Positions 54,672 through 64,000 of a stretch of DNA of 64,000 nucleotides are shown here, piece after piece. Within the stretch, counting starts at the first letter, position 1. Every line of letters starts with the position of its first letter. The DNA comes from Polaromonas sp. JS666 (GTDB lineage Bacteria; Pseudomonadota; Gammaproteobacteria; Burkholderiales; Burkholderiaceae_C), in contig NC_007948.1 in assembly GCF_000013865.1 (NCBI RefSeq), positions 1,798,001 to 1,862,000 of the forward strand. The letters run 5' to 3'. The notes under the pieces were generated by a model. The model did no database searches and had not been told where the DNA came from. It saw only the letters and a program-made list of their open reading frames with translations. Made by a program: the position numbers and the translations under genes.

Positions 54672-55550
54672 TTATTTATGGGATTTATGCGAGGACATGC
54701 GCCAGTTGGCGCGCGTTTCGCTGGCTTGCTCGATCAGCACCTCCAGCACATCACCACTGCCACCGGAAATCAGCTGCTCCAGTGATTGCAGGGTGTCCTG
54801 GAAGATTTTGGACTGCGCCAGCAGTTCTTCGCGGTTGGCAATCAGGATGTCGCGCCACATTTTGGGGTCGCTGGCCGCAATCCGCGTGAAATCGCGAAAG
54901 CCGGGTCCCGCCAGGGACAGGTAGTCCTTGCCTTCCTGCTGGCCCGAGATGCCGTTCATCAGGGCAAAAGCGATCAGGTGGGGCAGGTGGCTGACCGCTG
55001 CGTAGGCCGCATCATGGGCCTGCGGCGACATCTTCAACACATGGCATCCCAGGGCAGTCCACACCTCGGTGGCCTTTTGCAGCTGGACGGTGAAAGTCCG
55101 CTCAATGGGCGTCAGGATGACCTGCTTGCCGCTGTACAGGTCCGCGTCCGCATGCTCGACGCCGGAGACTTCCTTGCCGGTGATGGGGTGGCAGGGAACA
55201 AAGGCGCCGACGTTGTCACGCAGGACGCGGCGCGCCGCATCCACCACATCCCGTTTGGTCGAGCCCACGTCCATGATCAGCGTGCTGGGCCCCACCAGAT
55301 GCCGGATGGCCTTGAAGGTGGCCTCGGTGGCGGAAACCGGGACGGCCAGCAGCACGATATCTGCGCCCGAGACCGCGAGCAGGGCGGAGGGTGCTTCCAC
55401 GTCGATCACGCCCATCTGGCGGGCGCGCTCGGTGGTAGAGGGGGATTTGCTATAGCCGACGATGCGCTTGACCAGGCCGGCCTGTTTGAGCGCGAGCGCG
55501 AAAGAACCGCCCATGAGGCCGCATCCGATGAGACCTAACTGTTCAAACAT
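54672..55550 (-). CDS. tyrA: prephenate dehydrogenase
   Basis: A 292-residue NAD(P)-dependent enzyme of tyrosine synthesis. The dinucleotide motif [11 protein letters not shown] is at 6-16; [22 protein letters not shown] and [11 protein letters not shown] carry the conserved histidines. No chorismate mutase domain is fused, unlike enteric TyrA. The ATG at 55550 gives the normal start [11 protein letters not shown]. It lies between pheA and aroA-cmk in an aromatic amino acid block. Confidence 0.94.
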   Translation of the reverse strand: MFEQLGLIGCGLMGGSFALALKQAGLVKRIVGYSKSPSTTERARQMGVIDVEAPSALLAVSGADIVLLAVPVSATEATFKAIRHLVGPSTLIMDVGSTKRDVVDAARRVLRDNVGAFVPCHPITGKEVSGVEHADADLYSGKQVILTPIERTFTVQLQKATEVWTALGCHVLKMSPQAHDAAYAAVSHLPHLIAFALMNGISGQQEGKDYLSLAGPGFRDFTRIAASDPKMWRDILIANREELLAQSKIFQDTLQSLEQLISGGSGDVLEVLIEQASETRANWRMSSHKSHK

Positions 55551-55602
55551 GAAGCGGTACCGGAAATTTTTGTAATTCTTGCATGGAGCTCTTGCTTGCG
55601 CC

Positions 55603-56685
55603 TCAATCGCTGACGGGGTAGGTGCCGAGAACCTTGTAAAACGCGCACAGTTGCTGCAAATCAGCCAGCGCTGCCTTGACGTGGGGCTGGGACGGGTGGC
55701 CTTGCAGGTCAATATAGAAATAGTATTCCCACTGGCCCGATCGTGCCGGACGTGACTCGAAGCGGGTCATCGAAACCCCGTGGGTTTTCAGCGGCACCAG
55801 GATGTCGTGCACGGCGCCCGGGCGATTGGGCACGGACACCACCAGGCTCACGCAGTCCTTGCCCGAGGCGGGTGGCGAGGGCAGCGTCTGCGGGAGGCAG
55901 ACCACGGCAAAACGGGTGCGGTTAAAGGCGTCGTCCTGGATGGCGTGGGCTGCCGTGTGCAGGCCGAATTGCGCTGCCGCCCGATCGCTGGCGATGCCGG
56001 CCCACGCCGGATTGGTCGAGGCCAGGCGTGCACCTTCTGCGTTGCTCGACGCGGCCCGGCGTTCCGCATTGGGCAGGTGGGTGGTCAGCCATCCCTGGCA
56101 CTGTGCCAGGGCCTGAGGATGTGCATACACGGCCTCGATGTCGTCCAGGGAGTCAGACAACCGCAGCAGGTTGTGCCGCACCATCAGGCTGATCTCGCCG
56201 ACGATGTGCAGCGGCGAGTTCAGGAAGAGGTCAAGCGAGCGCGACACCACGCCTTCGGTGGAGTTCTCAACCGGCACCACGCCATAACCGGCACTGCCCG
56301 CCGCCGTGGCACGAAACACTTCATCAATGCTGATGCAGGGCACATGTTCAATGCTGGCGCCAAAAAATTGAAGGGCCGCCTGTTCGCTGAACGTGCCGGC
56401 AGGCCCCAGGTAGGCCACACGCACCGGCGATTCGAGGGCCAGGCAGGCCGACATGATTTCGCGCCAGACGGCTGCAACATGTTCGTTCTTGAGCGGACCG
56501 GTGTTGGCTTGCTGGATCTGCTCAATGACCTGGGCAACCCGGTCGGGCCGGAAAAAGGGCGTGCCTTCGAGTTTTTTGACATCTCCCACCTGCTCGGCGA
56601 CCTGCGCGCGGCGGTTCAGGAGTGCCAGCAATTCCTTGTCTATGGCGTCAATCTGGACGCGCAAATCGGCGAGGTTGGCAGTCAT
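55603..56685 (-). CDS. pheA: chorismate mutase / prephenate dehydratase
   Basis: A 360-residue bifunctional P-protein. Residues 1 to about 90 are an AroQ-type chorismate mutase (LRVQIDAIDKELLALLNRRA), about 96-275 the prephenate dehydratase (VAYLGPAGTFSEQAALQFFG, VVPVENSTEGVV) and 285-360 an ACT domain, with FESRPARSGQWEYYFYID for phenylalanine feedback. It comes between serC and tyrA on the same strand. Confidence 0.96.
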   Translation of the reverse strand: MTANLADLRVQIDAIDKELLALLNRRAQVAEQVGDVKKLEGTPFFRPDRVAQVIEQIQQANTGPLKNEHVAAVWREIMSACLALESPVRVAYLGPAGTFSEQAALQFFGASIEHVPCISIDEVFRATAAGSAGYGVVPVENSTEGVVSRSLDLFLNSPLHIVGEISLMVRHNLLRLSDSLDDIEAVYAHPQALAQCQGWLTTHLPNAERRAASSNAEGARLASTNPAWAGIASDRAAAQFGLHTAAHAIQDDAFNRTRFAVVCLPQTLPSPPASGKDCVSLVVSVPNRPGAVHDILVPLKTHGVSMTRFESRPARSGQWEYYFYIDLQGHPSQPHVKAALADLQQLCAFYKVLGTYPVSD

Positions 56686-56768
56686 ATCGGTGCCCGCCCG
56701 GCCGTCTGAACGGCACTGGATGCCCCGTCAAGGGGCTGCGAACAAATGGAGCGTGGAGGCATGTCGTC

Positions 56769-57875
56769 CTAGGCGTGTTTTTGTTCGAATTCTCGCATGT
56801 AGCCGATCAGCGCCTCGATACCGGCCAGCGGCATGGCGTTGTAAATGCTGGCACGCATGCCGCCGACGGACTTGTGGCCCTTCAGTTGCAGCAGGCTGTG
56901 GGCTTTGGCGCCGGCCAGGAAAGCCTCGTTGCGCGACTCATCCCGCAACAAAAATGGCACATTCATGCGCGAGCGACACTCGCTGCCGACGCGATTGAAG
57001 TACAGCTGGGAACGGTCGATGGCGTCGTAAAGCAGTTGCGCCTTGGCAAGGTTGCGCTTTTCCATGGCGGCAATGCCCGTCACGTCGCCTTCTTTCTGGC
57101 GTTTGAGCCATTGAAAAGTCAGGCCTGCAATATAAATCGCATAGGTCGGCGGCGTGTTGTACATCGAGTGGTTGTCCGCCACCGTCTTGTAGTCAAAGGC
57201 GCTTGGGCACGCCGGCAGGGCGTGTCCCATCAAATCTTCGCGGACGACCACCAGCGTCACGCCGGCGGGCCCGAGGTTTTTCTGCGCTCCGCCGAAAGCC
57301 AGCCCGACCCTCGACCAGTCCACCGGCCGCGAGGCCACATGGGATGAAAAGTCGATGACCAGCGGCGCATCACTTCCCAGGGTCTTGATATCGGGCAGCT
57401 CCTGAAATTCCACGCCGTGGATGGTCTCGTTGGTGCAAACATGCACATAGCTGGCGTCGCGCCGCAAATTCCAGCTCGCAGGCGGCGGCAACTGGGTATG
57501 GTCGCTGCCTGCATTCGTGGCGGCAATCTGCACGTCGCAGTATTTACGGGCTTCTTTCTGGGACTTGTCGCTCCAGCTGCCGGTCACGACGAAATCTGCC
57601 GAGGCACCGCGTGACAGGTTCAGCGGGACGATGGCGTTTTCCGCCAGGCCGCCTCCCTGCATGAACAGGATTTTGAAGTTCGGCGGAATGGCCATCAACT
57701 CACGGAAATCGGCTTCCGCATTTTCGTAAATGGAAATGAACTCCTTGCCGCGGTGGCTCATCTCCATGACGCTCATGCCGCTGCCGTGCCAGTCCAGCAT
57801 TTCGGCGGCGGCCTGCTGCAAAACCTCTTCAGGCAAATTCGCGGGGCCGGCGGAAAAATTGAAGGGTCGGGTCAT
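56769..57875 (-). CDS. serC: phosphoserine aminotransferase
   Basis: A 368-residue PLP enzyme of serine and pyridoxine synthesis. The start [20 protein letters not shown] is standard, and Lys199 in [13 protein letters not shown] binds PLP. Other marks are [11 protein letters not shown] and NMPL-like [15 protein letters not shown] at the C-terminus. The ATG at 57875 is 10 bases after the DUF2059 gene stop. The gyrA-serC-pheA-tyrA-aroA order is that seen in many Burkholderiales. Confidence 0.96.
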   Translation of the reverse strand: MTRPFNFSAGPANLPEEVLQQAAAEMLDWHGSGMSVMEMSHRGKEFISIYENAEADFRELMAIPPNFKILFMQGGGLAENAIVPLNLSRGASADFVVTGSWSDKSQKEARKYCDVQIAATNAGSDHTQLPPPASWNLRRDASYVHVCTNETIHGVEFQELPDIKTLGSDAPLVIDFSSHVASRPVDWSRVGLAFGGAQKNLGPAGVTLVVVREDLMGHALPACPSAFDYKTVADNHSMYNTPPTYAIYIAGLTFQWLKRQKEGDVTGIAAMEKRNLAKAQLLYDAIDRSQLYFNRVGSECRSRMNVPFLLRDESRNEAFLAGAKAHSLLQLKGHKSVGGMRASIYNAMPLAGIEALIGYMREFEQKHA

Positions 57876-57885
57876 TAGGATCGGG

Positions 57886-58461
57886 TTATTTTTTGGCGGG
57901 TGGCTTGCTCGCCCCTGGTGCCGCAGGTGCGGGGCCGACAATTTTCAGTGCGGCATCATCAAACTGCTTGACGCGGGCGACCACATCGGCGCGCGATGCT
58001 TCGACCAGTTTCTTTATGAAGATACTGCCCAGCTCTGGTGTGCTGGCCTGGTATTTCTTGATGGCAGGAGACTCGAAAAAGGCGGCGATCTGTTTGAGCT
58101 CGTCGACCGTAAAACGCTCCGCATAAGCGGGTACCAGGACGTCGCTGCTGACTTTGCTGACCTGTTTGCCAATCAGCTTGTTGGTGTCTTCGGCATACTT
58201 TTTGAGTTCTGCGTTGAGATCATCCGACGCTTTTTGCTGTTTGGCCTTGGGTACATTCGCCTCCAGCTTGGGGCCCCAATTGGCGATCAGTTCCTGGGCC
58301 GTACTGCCCGCGAGCTGAGCTACGAGCCTGTCAAGCTCCGGGCCTTGCTGCAGGGCGACGACTTTGGTGGCCCATTCGGTTTTCGGGTCTGGCGTTTGCG
58401 CATGAATGGCGGTGGAGCAGGCAAGGCCGGCCATCGCCAGTGTGGTGATCAGTTTTTTCAT
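57886..58461 (-). CDS. DUF2059 exported protein
   Basis: A 191-residue protein with a signal peptide (1-22, ending AIHAQ). The C-terminal half holds the DUF2059 segment [20 protein letters not shown], common in small exported proteins of unknown function. It ends with a Pro/Ala/Lys-rich tail. It sits between gyrA and serC on the same strand, 41 bases after gyrA. Confidence 0.88.
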   Translation of the reverse strand: MKKLITTLAMAGLACSTAIHAQTPDPKTEWATKVVALQQGPELDRLVAQLAGSTAQELIANWGPKLEANVPKAKQQKASDDLNAELKKYAEDTNKLIGKQVSKVSSDVLVPAYAERFTVDELKQIAAFFESPAIKKYQASTPELGSIFIKKLVEASRADVVARVKQFDDAALKIVGPAPAAPGASKPPAKK

Positions 58462-58502
58462 GAATAGCTTCCGGATTGGGACAGATTAAGGTGGTTAGAG
58501 CG

Positions 58503-61145
58503 TTAGAGCGGAGTCGAGGCGTCCTTGCCTGCGTCGTTTTCAACGTCGTTGTCGTCCAGGGTGGCATCGTTCTCGACGATTCGCTGGAGACCGCTCAATT
58601 GTGAGCCCTCATCAAGGCCAATAAGCGTAACACCCTGTGTAGCCCTTCCCATCTCCCGGATTTCACTGACCCGCGTGCGCACCAGGACACCCTTGTCGGT
58701 AATCAGCATGATTTCATCGTCGACATGCACCAGTGTCGCGGCAACCACTTTGCCGTTACGCTCGCTCTGCTGGATCGCAATCATGCCCTTGGTGCCGCGA
58801 CCATGACGGGTGTATTCGGTGATGGAGGTGCGCTTGCCATAGCCGTTCTGGGTGGCGGTAAGCACGCTTTGCTGCTCGTCCTCGGCGACCAGCATCGCAA
58901 TGACGCCCTGGCCGTCTTCGAGCGTCATGCCACGCACGCCGCGTGCGTTGCGGCCCATGGGGCGAACATCGTTCTCGTCAAAGCGCACGGCCTTGCCGCC
59001 ATCGCTGAACAGCATCACGTCGTGCTTGCCGTCGGTCAGGGAGGCACCAATCAAATAGTCGCCGTCGTCCAGGTCCACGGCGATGATGCCGGCCTTGCGC
59101 GGGTTGCTGAATTCGTCCAGCGTCGTTTTCTTGACGGTACCCATGGAGGTGGCCATGAACACATACTGGTCGGCCGGGAAGCTGCGCTTTTCACCGGTCA
59201 GCGGCAGCACCACCGTGATTTTTTCACCTTCCTGCAGCGGGAACATGTTGACGATGGGCCGACCGCGCGAGCCGCGCGAGCCAGCCGGCACTTCCCAGAC
59301 TTTGAGCCAGTAGAGCCGGCCGCGGTTGGAAAAGCACAGGATGTAGTCGTGCGTGTTGGCGATGAACAGCTGGTCGACCCAGTCGTCTTCCTTGGTCGCG
59401 GTGGCCTGCTTGCCACGGCCGCCGCGTTTTTGCGCCCGGTATTCGGACAGAGGCTGGCTCTTGATGTAGCCGGAGTGCGACAGGGTCACCACCATGTCGG
59501 TCGGCGTGATCAGGTCTTCGGTGCTGAGGTCGAACGAGCTGTGCTCGATCTGGCTGCGCCGCGCGCCGAGCTTGGTCTGGCCGAACTCCAGCTTGATCGC
59601 GGACAGCTCTTCGCCAATGATAATGGACACCCGCTCTGGCTTTGCCAGGATGTCAAGCAGGTCGTCGATTTCGGCCATGACTTCCTTGTACTCGGCCACG
59701 ATCTTGTCCTGCTCAAGGCCGGTCAGGCGTTGCAGGCGCATCTGCAGGATTTCCTGCGCTTGCGTCTCGGACAGGCGGTACAGTCCGTCGCTGCCCATGC
59801 CAAAGGCCTTCTCCAGTCCATCGGGACGGTAGTCGTCTGCGTTGACCACGCCGCCATCGGCGCGCGTGCGCGTGAGCATTTCGCGCACCAGGCTGCTGTC
59901 CCACGGGCGCAGCATCAGTTCGGCCTTGGCCACCGGCGGTGTGGGCGCATTGCGGATGATGGCAATGAAGTCGTCGATGTTGGCCAATGCAACGGCCAGG
60001 CCTTCCAGCACATGGCCCCGTTCGCGCGCCTTGCGCAAGGTGAACACGGTACGGCGCGTCACCACTTCGCGGCGATGCGACAGGAAGACCTGGATCAGGT
60101 CTTTCAGGTTGCAGAGCTTGGGCTGGCCATTGACCAGCGCCACCATGTTGATGCCGAAGGTGTCCTGCAGCTGCGTCTGTTTGTACAGATTGTTCAGCAC
60201 CACTTCGGGCACTTCGCCGCGCTTGAGTTCAATCACCAGGCGCATGCCCGACTTGTCGCTCTCGTCCTGGATATGGCTGATGCCTTCGATCTTTTTCTCG
60301 TGAACCAGTTCGGCCATGCGCTCCTGCAGCGTCTTCTTGTTGACCTGGTAGGGCAGTTCGTCCACGATGATGGACTGCCGCTGGCCCTTGTCGATGTCTT
60401 CAAAGTGGCATTTGGCGCGCATGACCACCTTGCCGCGCCCGGTACGGTAGCCATCCTTGACACCATTGATGCCATAAATAATGCCGCCGGTGGGGAAGTC
60501 GGGTGCCGGCACGATCTCCATCAACTCGTCAATCGAGGCTTCCGGATTCTTCAGCATGTGCAGGCACGCGTCGACCACCTCGTTGAGGTTGTGGGGCGGA
60601 ATGTTGGTGGCCATGCCCACCGCGATGCCGCCGGAACCATTCACCAGCAGGTTGGGCAGCCGGGTTGGCATGACCAGCGGCTCCTGCTCACTGCCGTCGT
60701 AGTTGGGGCCGAAGTCGACGGTTTCCTTGTCGAGGTCGGCCAGCAATTCGTGGGCAATTTTGGACAGGCGGATTTCGGTGTAACGCATGGCCGCGGCGTT
60801 GTCGCCGTCGACCGAACCGAAGTTGCCCTGGCCATCAACCAGCAAATGACGCAAGGAAAAATCCTGCGCCATGCGCACGATGGTGTCGTAGACCGACTGG
60901 TCGCCGTGCGGATGGTATTTACCAATCACATCGCCCACGATACGGGCGGATTTCTTGTAAGGCCTGTTCCAGTCGTTGTTCAGCTCGTGCATGGCGAACA
61001 GCACGCGCCGGTGCACAGGCTTGAGGCCGTCCCGCGCATCGGGCAGGGCTCGGCCCACGATCACGCTCATCGCGTAATCGAGATAGCTTCGTCGCATTTC
61101 CTCTTCAAGACTGATGGGCAGGGTTTCTTTGGCGAACTGGGTCAT
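58503..61145 (-). CDS. gyrA: DNA gyrase subunit A
   Basis: An 880-residue type II topoisomerase subunit. The catalytic Tyr122 is in AAMRYTE; the quinolone region is [11 protein letters not shown] (78-88), where the position equal to E. coli Ser83 is Gln83 and position 84 is Ser, with Asp87 kept. The C-terminal wrapping domain has the gyrase box in AQKRGGRGK, which separates GyrA from ParC. The C-terminus is acidic. It is the first gene of the long leftward block. Confidence 0.97.
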   Translation of the reverse strand: MTQFAKETLPISLEEEMRRSYLDYAMSVIVGRALPDARDGLKPVHRRVLFAMHELNNDWNRPYKKSARIVGDVIGKYHPHGDQSVYDTIVRMAQDFSLRHLLVDGQGNFGSVDGDNAAAMRYTEIRLSKIAHELLADLDKETVDFGPNYDGSEQEPLVMPTRLPNLLVNGSGGIAVGMATNIPPHNLNEVVDACLHMLKNPEASIDELMEIVPAPDFPTGGIIYGINGVKDGYRTGRGKVVMRAKCHFEDIDKGQRQSIIVDELPYQVNKKTLQERMAELVHEKKIEGISHIQDESDKSGMRLVIELKRGEVPEVVLNNLYKQTQLQDTFGINMVALVNGQPKLCNLKDLIQVFLSHRREVVTRRTVFTLRKARERGHVLEGLAVALANIDDFIAIIRNAPTPPVAKAELMLRPWDSSLVREMLTRTRADGGVVNADDYRPDGLEKAFGMGSDGLYRLSETQAQEILQMRLQRLTGLEQDKIVAEYKEVMAEIDDLLDILAKPERVSIIIGEELSAIKLEFGQTKLGARRSQIEHSSFDLSTEDLITPTDMVVTLSHSGYIKSQPLSEYRAQKRGGRGKQATATKEDDWVDQLFIANTHDYILCFSNRGRLYWLKVWEVPAGSRGSRGRPIVNMFPLQEGEKITVVLPLTGEKRSFPADQYVFMATSMGTVKKTTLDEFSNPRKAGIIAVDLDDGDYLIGASLTDGKHDVMLFSDGGKAVRFDENDVRPMGRNARGVRGMTLEDGQGVIAMLVAEDEQQSVLTATQNGYGKRTSITEYTRHGRGTKGMIAIQQSERNGKVVAATLVHVDDEIMLITDKGVLVRTRVSEIREMGRATQGVTLIGLDEGSQLSGLQRIVENDATLDDNDVENDAGKDASTPL

Positions 61146-61287
61146 GAGAGGCCTGGTTGGGATTTTTCAAGATTCTTGAGGGGAACCCATAATTTTAAGG
61201 CTTGAGTTTATAGCGGCTTGTTTGTGGCGAGTCAGCAACAAATGATTAAGAATCTAATCTCCGTGTCGGATGAAGCCGATAGCTTGC

Positions 61288-61315
61288 TTGAAGCTGAGAG
61301 TAGCTGTGGCACAAT
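61288..61315 (+). promoter_or_regulatory. candidate sigma-70 promoter of ompA
   Basis: TTGAAG (61288-61293), 16 bases, then CACAAT (61310-61315), four of six matches to each consensus box. It lies 85 bases before the ompA start; a perfect small hairpin (GAGTGA/TCACTC, 61330-61344) follows in the leader. Confidence 0.45.
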
Positions 61316-61400
61316 CGTTGTAACGCTTTGAGTGATGGTCACTCACGGCGTGTAAATCACTAATCGCAGCAAGTCTGCGGCTTTTCTCTAGAGGAGAACC

Positions 61401-62045
61401 ATGAAGAAACTCAACAAAGTGGCAATGTTGTTTGCTTCCGCAGCGCTTGTTACCGCCGCTGGTGCACAAACTATCGACAACTGGAAAAACGGCAACAATG
61501 AGTTGGTCTGGAAAAACGGCACCAATGAACTGTGCTGGCGCGATGCCAACTGGACGCCTGCTACTGCGGCTCCTGGCTGTGATGGTGCGATCGTTGCTCC
61601 TCCTGCTCCCGCTCCTGCCGCCGCCCCCGCGCCTGCCCCTCGCGCAGCTGCCCCGGCGCCTGCCCCAGTTGCTCCTCCTGCCGCTACCAAAGTTACTTAC
61701 GCCGCTGACGCATTCTTTGATTTCGACAAGTCCGTCATCAAGCCAGAAGGCAAAGCCAAGCTGGATGACCTGATCGGCAAGATCAAGGACATCAACCTGG
61801 AAGTGATCATTGCTGTGGGTCATACCGACTCCGTCGGCAGCGATACTTACAACCAGAAGCTGTCGGTTCGTCGTTCGGAAGCCGTCAAGGCTTACCTGGT
61901 GTCCAAGGGCATTGAGAAAAACCGCGTTTACACCGAAGGCAAAGGCGAGAAACAGCCCGTTGCTGACAACAAGACCGCCGAAGGCCGCGCGAAAAATCGT
62001 CGCGTGGAAATCGAAGTTGTTGGTACCCGTGCCAACAAGAAGTAA
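61401..62045 (+). CDS. ompA: OmpA-family outer membrane protein
   Basis: A 214-residue protein: signal peptide (1-22, ending AAGAQ), a short N-terminal part, a Pro/Ala linker (about 66-97) and an OmpA peptidoglycan-binding domain (about 100-210; FFDFDKSVIKPEGKAKLDDL, VGHTDSVGSDTYNQKLSVRR, GRAKNRRVEIEV). There is no eight-stranded barrel, so it anchors to peptidoglycan rather than forming a large pore. AGAGGAG precedes the ATG and a strong terminator follows, as expected for an abundant protein. Confidence 0.92.
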   Translation: MKKLNKVAMLFASAALVTAAGAQTIDNWKNGNNELVWKNGTNELCWRDANWTPATAAPGCDGAIVAPPAPAPAAAPAPAPRAAAPAPAPVAPPAATKVTYAADAFFDFDKSVIKPEGKAKLDDLIGKIKDINLEVIIAVGHTDSVGSDTYNQKLSVRRSEAVKAYLVSKGIEKNRVYTEGKGEKQPVADNKTAEGRAKNRRVEIEVVGTRANKK

Positions 62046-62062
62046 TCCTCTCGGGATCGCTT

Positions 62063-62090
62063 AAAAACCGCGCTTCGGCGCGGTTTTTTT
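62063..62090 (+). terminator. Rho-independent terminator after ompA
   Basis: CCGCGC-TTCG-GCGCGG stem-loop flanked by A5 and T7, 18 bases after the stop codon. Confidence 0.92.
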
Positions 62091-62112
62091 ATGCCTCAAC
62101 GATAATTGCGAC

Positions 62113-62820
62113 ATGCCTACAAGCCAAAATTTTGACCCCGCCGAACTGGCCAAGTTCTCTGATCTGGCCCATCGCTGGTGGGATACTGAAAGCGAATTCC
62201 GTCCCTTGCACCAGATCAACCCCTTGCGGCTTGACTGGATTGAGGGGCAGGCCCCATTGAAGGGCCAGCGCGTACTGGACGTGGGCTGTGGCGGCGGCAT
62301 CCTGGCCGATGCCATGGCCCGCAAAGGCGCCGACGTGCTCGGGATTGATCTGGCCACCAAAGCGCTCAAGGTCGCCCAGCTTCATGCCCTGGAGGCCCAG
62401 ACCGAGGGTGTCGAGTACCGCGAAATCAGCGCCGAAGCACTGGCTGCCGAGCAGCCTGCCAGTTTTGACGTGGTGACCTGCATGGAAATGCTTGAGCATG
62501 TGCCGAATCCGGCTTCCGTTGTGAAGGCCTGCGCCGCCCTGGTCAAACCCGGAGGGCATGTATTTTTTTCGACCATCAACCGTAATGCGAAGGCCTTTCT
62601 GTTTGCCATCGTGGGGGCGGAGTATGTGCTGAACCTGCTGCCGCGTGGAACCCATGAATACGCCAAGCTGATCAAGCCCAGCGAACTGGCTGGCTATTGC
62701 CGGACCAACGGGCTCACATTGCAGCAGACCAGGGGGATGGAGTACAACCCCTTGACCCAGCATTACTGGCTCAGCGCCGACACCAGCGTCAACTACCTGC
62801 TGGCGACCCAGAAAATCTGA
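62113..62820 (+). CDS. ubiG: ubiquinone biosynthesis O-methyltransferase
   Basis: A 235-residue SAM-dependent enzyme doing both O-methylations of ubiquinone synthesis. SAM motif VLDVGCGGGILA is at 54-65; KFSDLAHRWWDTESEFRPLH at the start and CMEMLEHVPNPASVVKAC are typical UbiG segments. gph starts 18 bases after its stop, an ubiG-gph arrangement common in proteobacteria. Confidence 0.96.
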   Translation: MPTSQNFDPAELAKFSDLAHRWWDTESEFRPLHQINPLRLDWIEGQAPLKGQRVLDVGCGGGILADAMARKGADVLGIDLATKALKVAQLHALEAQTEGVEYREISAEALAAEQPASFDVVTCMEMLEHVPNPASVVKACAALVKPGGHVFFSTINRNAKAFLFAIVGAEYVLNLLPRGTHEYAKLIKPSELAGYCRTNGLTLQQTRGMEYNPLTQHYWLSADTSVNYLLATQKI

Positions 62821-62838
62821 GCAAGGCCGGTGACTACC

Positions 62839-63504
62839 ATGTTTAATAATATTGATGCCGTGCTGTTTGACCTGGACGGTACCCTGATTGATAGCGCACC
62901 CGACCTGGGGGCCGCGGCCGACAAGATGCGCACTGACCGGGGATTGGCCTCGCTACCTTTGTCGCAATACCGGCCCATGGCGGGCGCAGGGGCCCGCGGC
63001 ATGATTGGCGTCGCATTTGGCCTGACACCTGACGATGCCGGTTTTCCCGCATTGAGGGAAGAGTTTTTTGCCAACTACGAGGCCTGCATGACCGAGCGCA
63101 CCTATGCGTTCGACGGGGTGGCCGAGCTGATTGCGAAAATTGACCAGGCAGGCCTCAAGTGGGGGGTGGTCACCAACAAGTCCGCCCGCTTCACGCTGCC
63201 CCTCACGCAGGCCATGCCGCTGTTTGGTACGGCCCAGGCCATTGTCAGCGGGGATACCACGCCGCATGCCAAACCGCATCCCGCTCCCCTGCTGGAAGCG
63301 GCCCGCAGGCTCAAGGTGGCGCCCGCGCGCTGTATCTATGTCGGCGACGACGAACGCGACATGGTCGCCGGCCGTGCCGCCGGCATGCCCACCGTGGCGG
63401 CGGCCTATGGTTATCTGGGCGCTACCGCCGACATGCAGGGCTGGTTCGCCGACGCCACCATCACAAAACCCGCGCTGCTCTTGAATTTGCTGCGAATGCC
63501 TTAA
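62839..63504 (+). CDS. gph: phosphoglycolate phosphatase (HAD family)
   Basis: A 221-residue HAD hydrolase removing phosphate from 2-phosphoglycolate. The nucleophile Asp11 and Asp13 are in FDLDGTLIDS; motif II is WGVVTNK, and motifs III/IV are KPHPAPLLEA and YVGDDERDMVAGRAAGM. The ATG at 62839 is used; a GTG at 62830 is too close to the AAGG site. It follows ubiG, and its end overlaps the probable ssrA promoter. Confidence 0.88.
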   Translation: MFNNIDAVLFDLDGTLIDSAPDLGAAADKMRTDRGLASLPLSQYRPMAGAGARGMIGVAFGLTPDDAGFPALREEFFANYEACMTERTYAFDGVAELIAKIDQAGLKWGVVTNKSARFTLPLTQAMPLFGTAQAIVSGDTTPHAKPHPAPLLEAARRLKVAPARCIYVGDDERDMVAGRAAGMPTVAAAYGYLGATADMQGWFADATITKPALLLNLLRMP

Positions 63505-63507
63505 ACT
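63481..63507 (+). promoter_or_regulatory. candidate ssrA promoter
   Basis: TTGAAT (63481-63486), 15 bases, then TAAACT (63502-63507), which ends 9 bases before the mature tmRNA 5' end. It overlaps the last codons of gph. Confidence 0.45.
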
Positions 63508-63516
63508 ACCTGTCTT

Positions 63517-63903
63517 GGGGCTGCACTGGTTTCGACGCGGGTACGGACGCGCAGTGGGGCATGCCGAGCTTAGTGTGCTCGTAAAACTGACTAAAACAAA
63601 CTAACTGCAAACGACGAACGTTTCGCACTCGCTGCTTAATAACCAGTGAGCCCTACAACAGCAGGCCGATGGGCTGGGCAAGGGGTCTTTAGCGCAAGTT
63701 GAAGGCTCCCGGCTGTAGGGTCATACACATCGGCTGGCCTGGTACCGGGCACCTTGGTATCAGGCGAGACAATAGGATGCTGGCAACCTGTATAGCGTGC
63801 TGCTGCGCGATACGGGAAGTGAGACTCAAATCAGACGGCTAAGCATGTAGAACTACGCGAAGAAGGCTTGCGGACGGGGGTTCAAATCCCCCCAGCTCCA
63901 CCA
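63517..63903 (+). ncRNA. ssrA: tmRNA
   Basis: A one-piece transfer-messenger RNA of 387 bases that rescues stalled ribosomes. The 5' end GGGGCTG pairs with CAGCTCC near the 3' end to form the tRNA-like acceptor stem, followed by A and an encoded CCA; the T-arm TTCAAAT is present. The tag frame runs 63607-63639 and gives ANDERFALAA before TAA TAA, the form expected for Burkholderiales. It is followed by a strong terminator. Confidence 0.96.
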
Positions 63904-63910
63904 TACCCCT

Positions 63911-63940
63911 AAAGCCCAACTGTTTTCAGTTGGGCTTTTT
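63911..63940 (+). terminator. Rho-independent terminator of ssrA
   Basis: AAAGCCCAACTG-TTTT-CAGTTGGGCTTT perfect stem with extra Ts, 7 bases after the tmRNA 3' CCA. Confidence 0.93.
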
Positions 63941-64000
63941 CTTGCCCGAAACCCCAATACTGGCGCGGTTTCCGGGGATTTTCCTCTTGACTGTGATTCC

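Noticed and set aside
52853..54889. 678-codon open frame antisense to aroA-cmk
   Set aside because: Shadow of the fusion gene, with no start signal and no recognisable domain.
58725..61205. 826-codon open frame antisense to gyrA
   Set aside because: gyrA is unmistakable on the minus strand; the antisense frame is a composition effect.
1..64000. CRISPR arrays, tRNA and rRNA genes, intact insertion sequences
   Set aside because: I looked for regularly spaced repeats, tRNA-like cloverleaf ends and transposase genes; apart from the tmRNA none was evident.

Overview
The window reads as chromosomal DNA of a betaproteobacterium of the order Burkholderiales, most likely family Comamonadaceae (Polaromonas/Rhodoferax/Variovorax type). 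Reasons: a one-piece tmRNA whose tag reads ANDERFALAA; the collinear block gyrA-DUF2059-serC-pheA-tyrA-aroA/cmk-rpsA-ihfB-lapA-lapB-rfaE1-rfaD; the ompA-ubiG-gph-ssrA order; an aroA-cmk gene fusion; many TRAP and Bug-type solute receptors; and short GCTAT-N7-ATAGC palindromes scattered between genes. The genus is inference; no 16S gene is present.

Left part (1-10440): a cut-off KGG-type stress protein, a small lipoprotein, a large PAS/GAF sensor histidine kinase flanked by two copies of the 3' end of a sulfurtransferase gene, an EamA exporter, a Rieske oxygenase, and the isoprenoid genes xseB-ispA-dxs. From 10792 to 17161 lies a TRAP transport locus: three tandem paralogous 2-oxoacid-type receptors, each with its own terminator, facing a dctQ-dctM-small membrane protein operon.

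17353-20759 is the most striking region: selD, a GT-B glycosyltransferase and a divergent EgtB-like non-haem iron enzyme. Together they match the selenoneine pathway (SelD/SenC, SenB, SenA): selenophosphate, then a selenosugar, then C-Se bond formation on hercynine. Next come a ModE-like regulator and tungstate ABC transporter genes tupBCA (20792-24407), a periplasmic copper-handling group (DUF2946, YcnI, a small Cys protein, PCuAC; 24554-26476), and a LysR/Bug receptor/O-methyltransferase group (26611-29719) ending in a 580-base non-coding scar.

30301-46017 carries an AcoR-like regulator lacking an AAA+ domain, crcB, an Asp/Glu racemase-family protein, two related TRAP systems around a LysR gene, a D-glutamate cyclase-family protein (DUF1445), an extra TRAP receptor, a fused 5-oxoprolinase-type enzyme and a DinB-fold protein. 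I infer a D-glutamate/5-oxoproline-type uptake and breakdown locus.

The right part (46117-63940) is conserved housekeeping: an HhH protein with 11-residue repeats, heptose and LPS assembly genes, rpsA, aromatic amino acid and serine synthesis, gyrA, then ompA, ubiG, gph and ssrA on the opposite strand.
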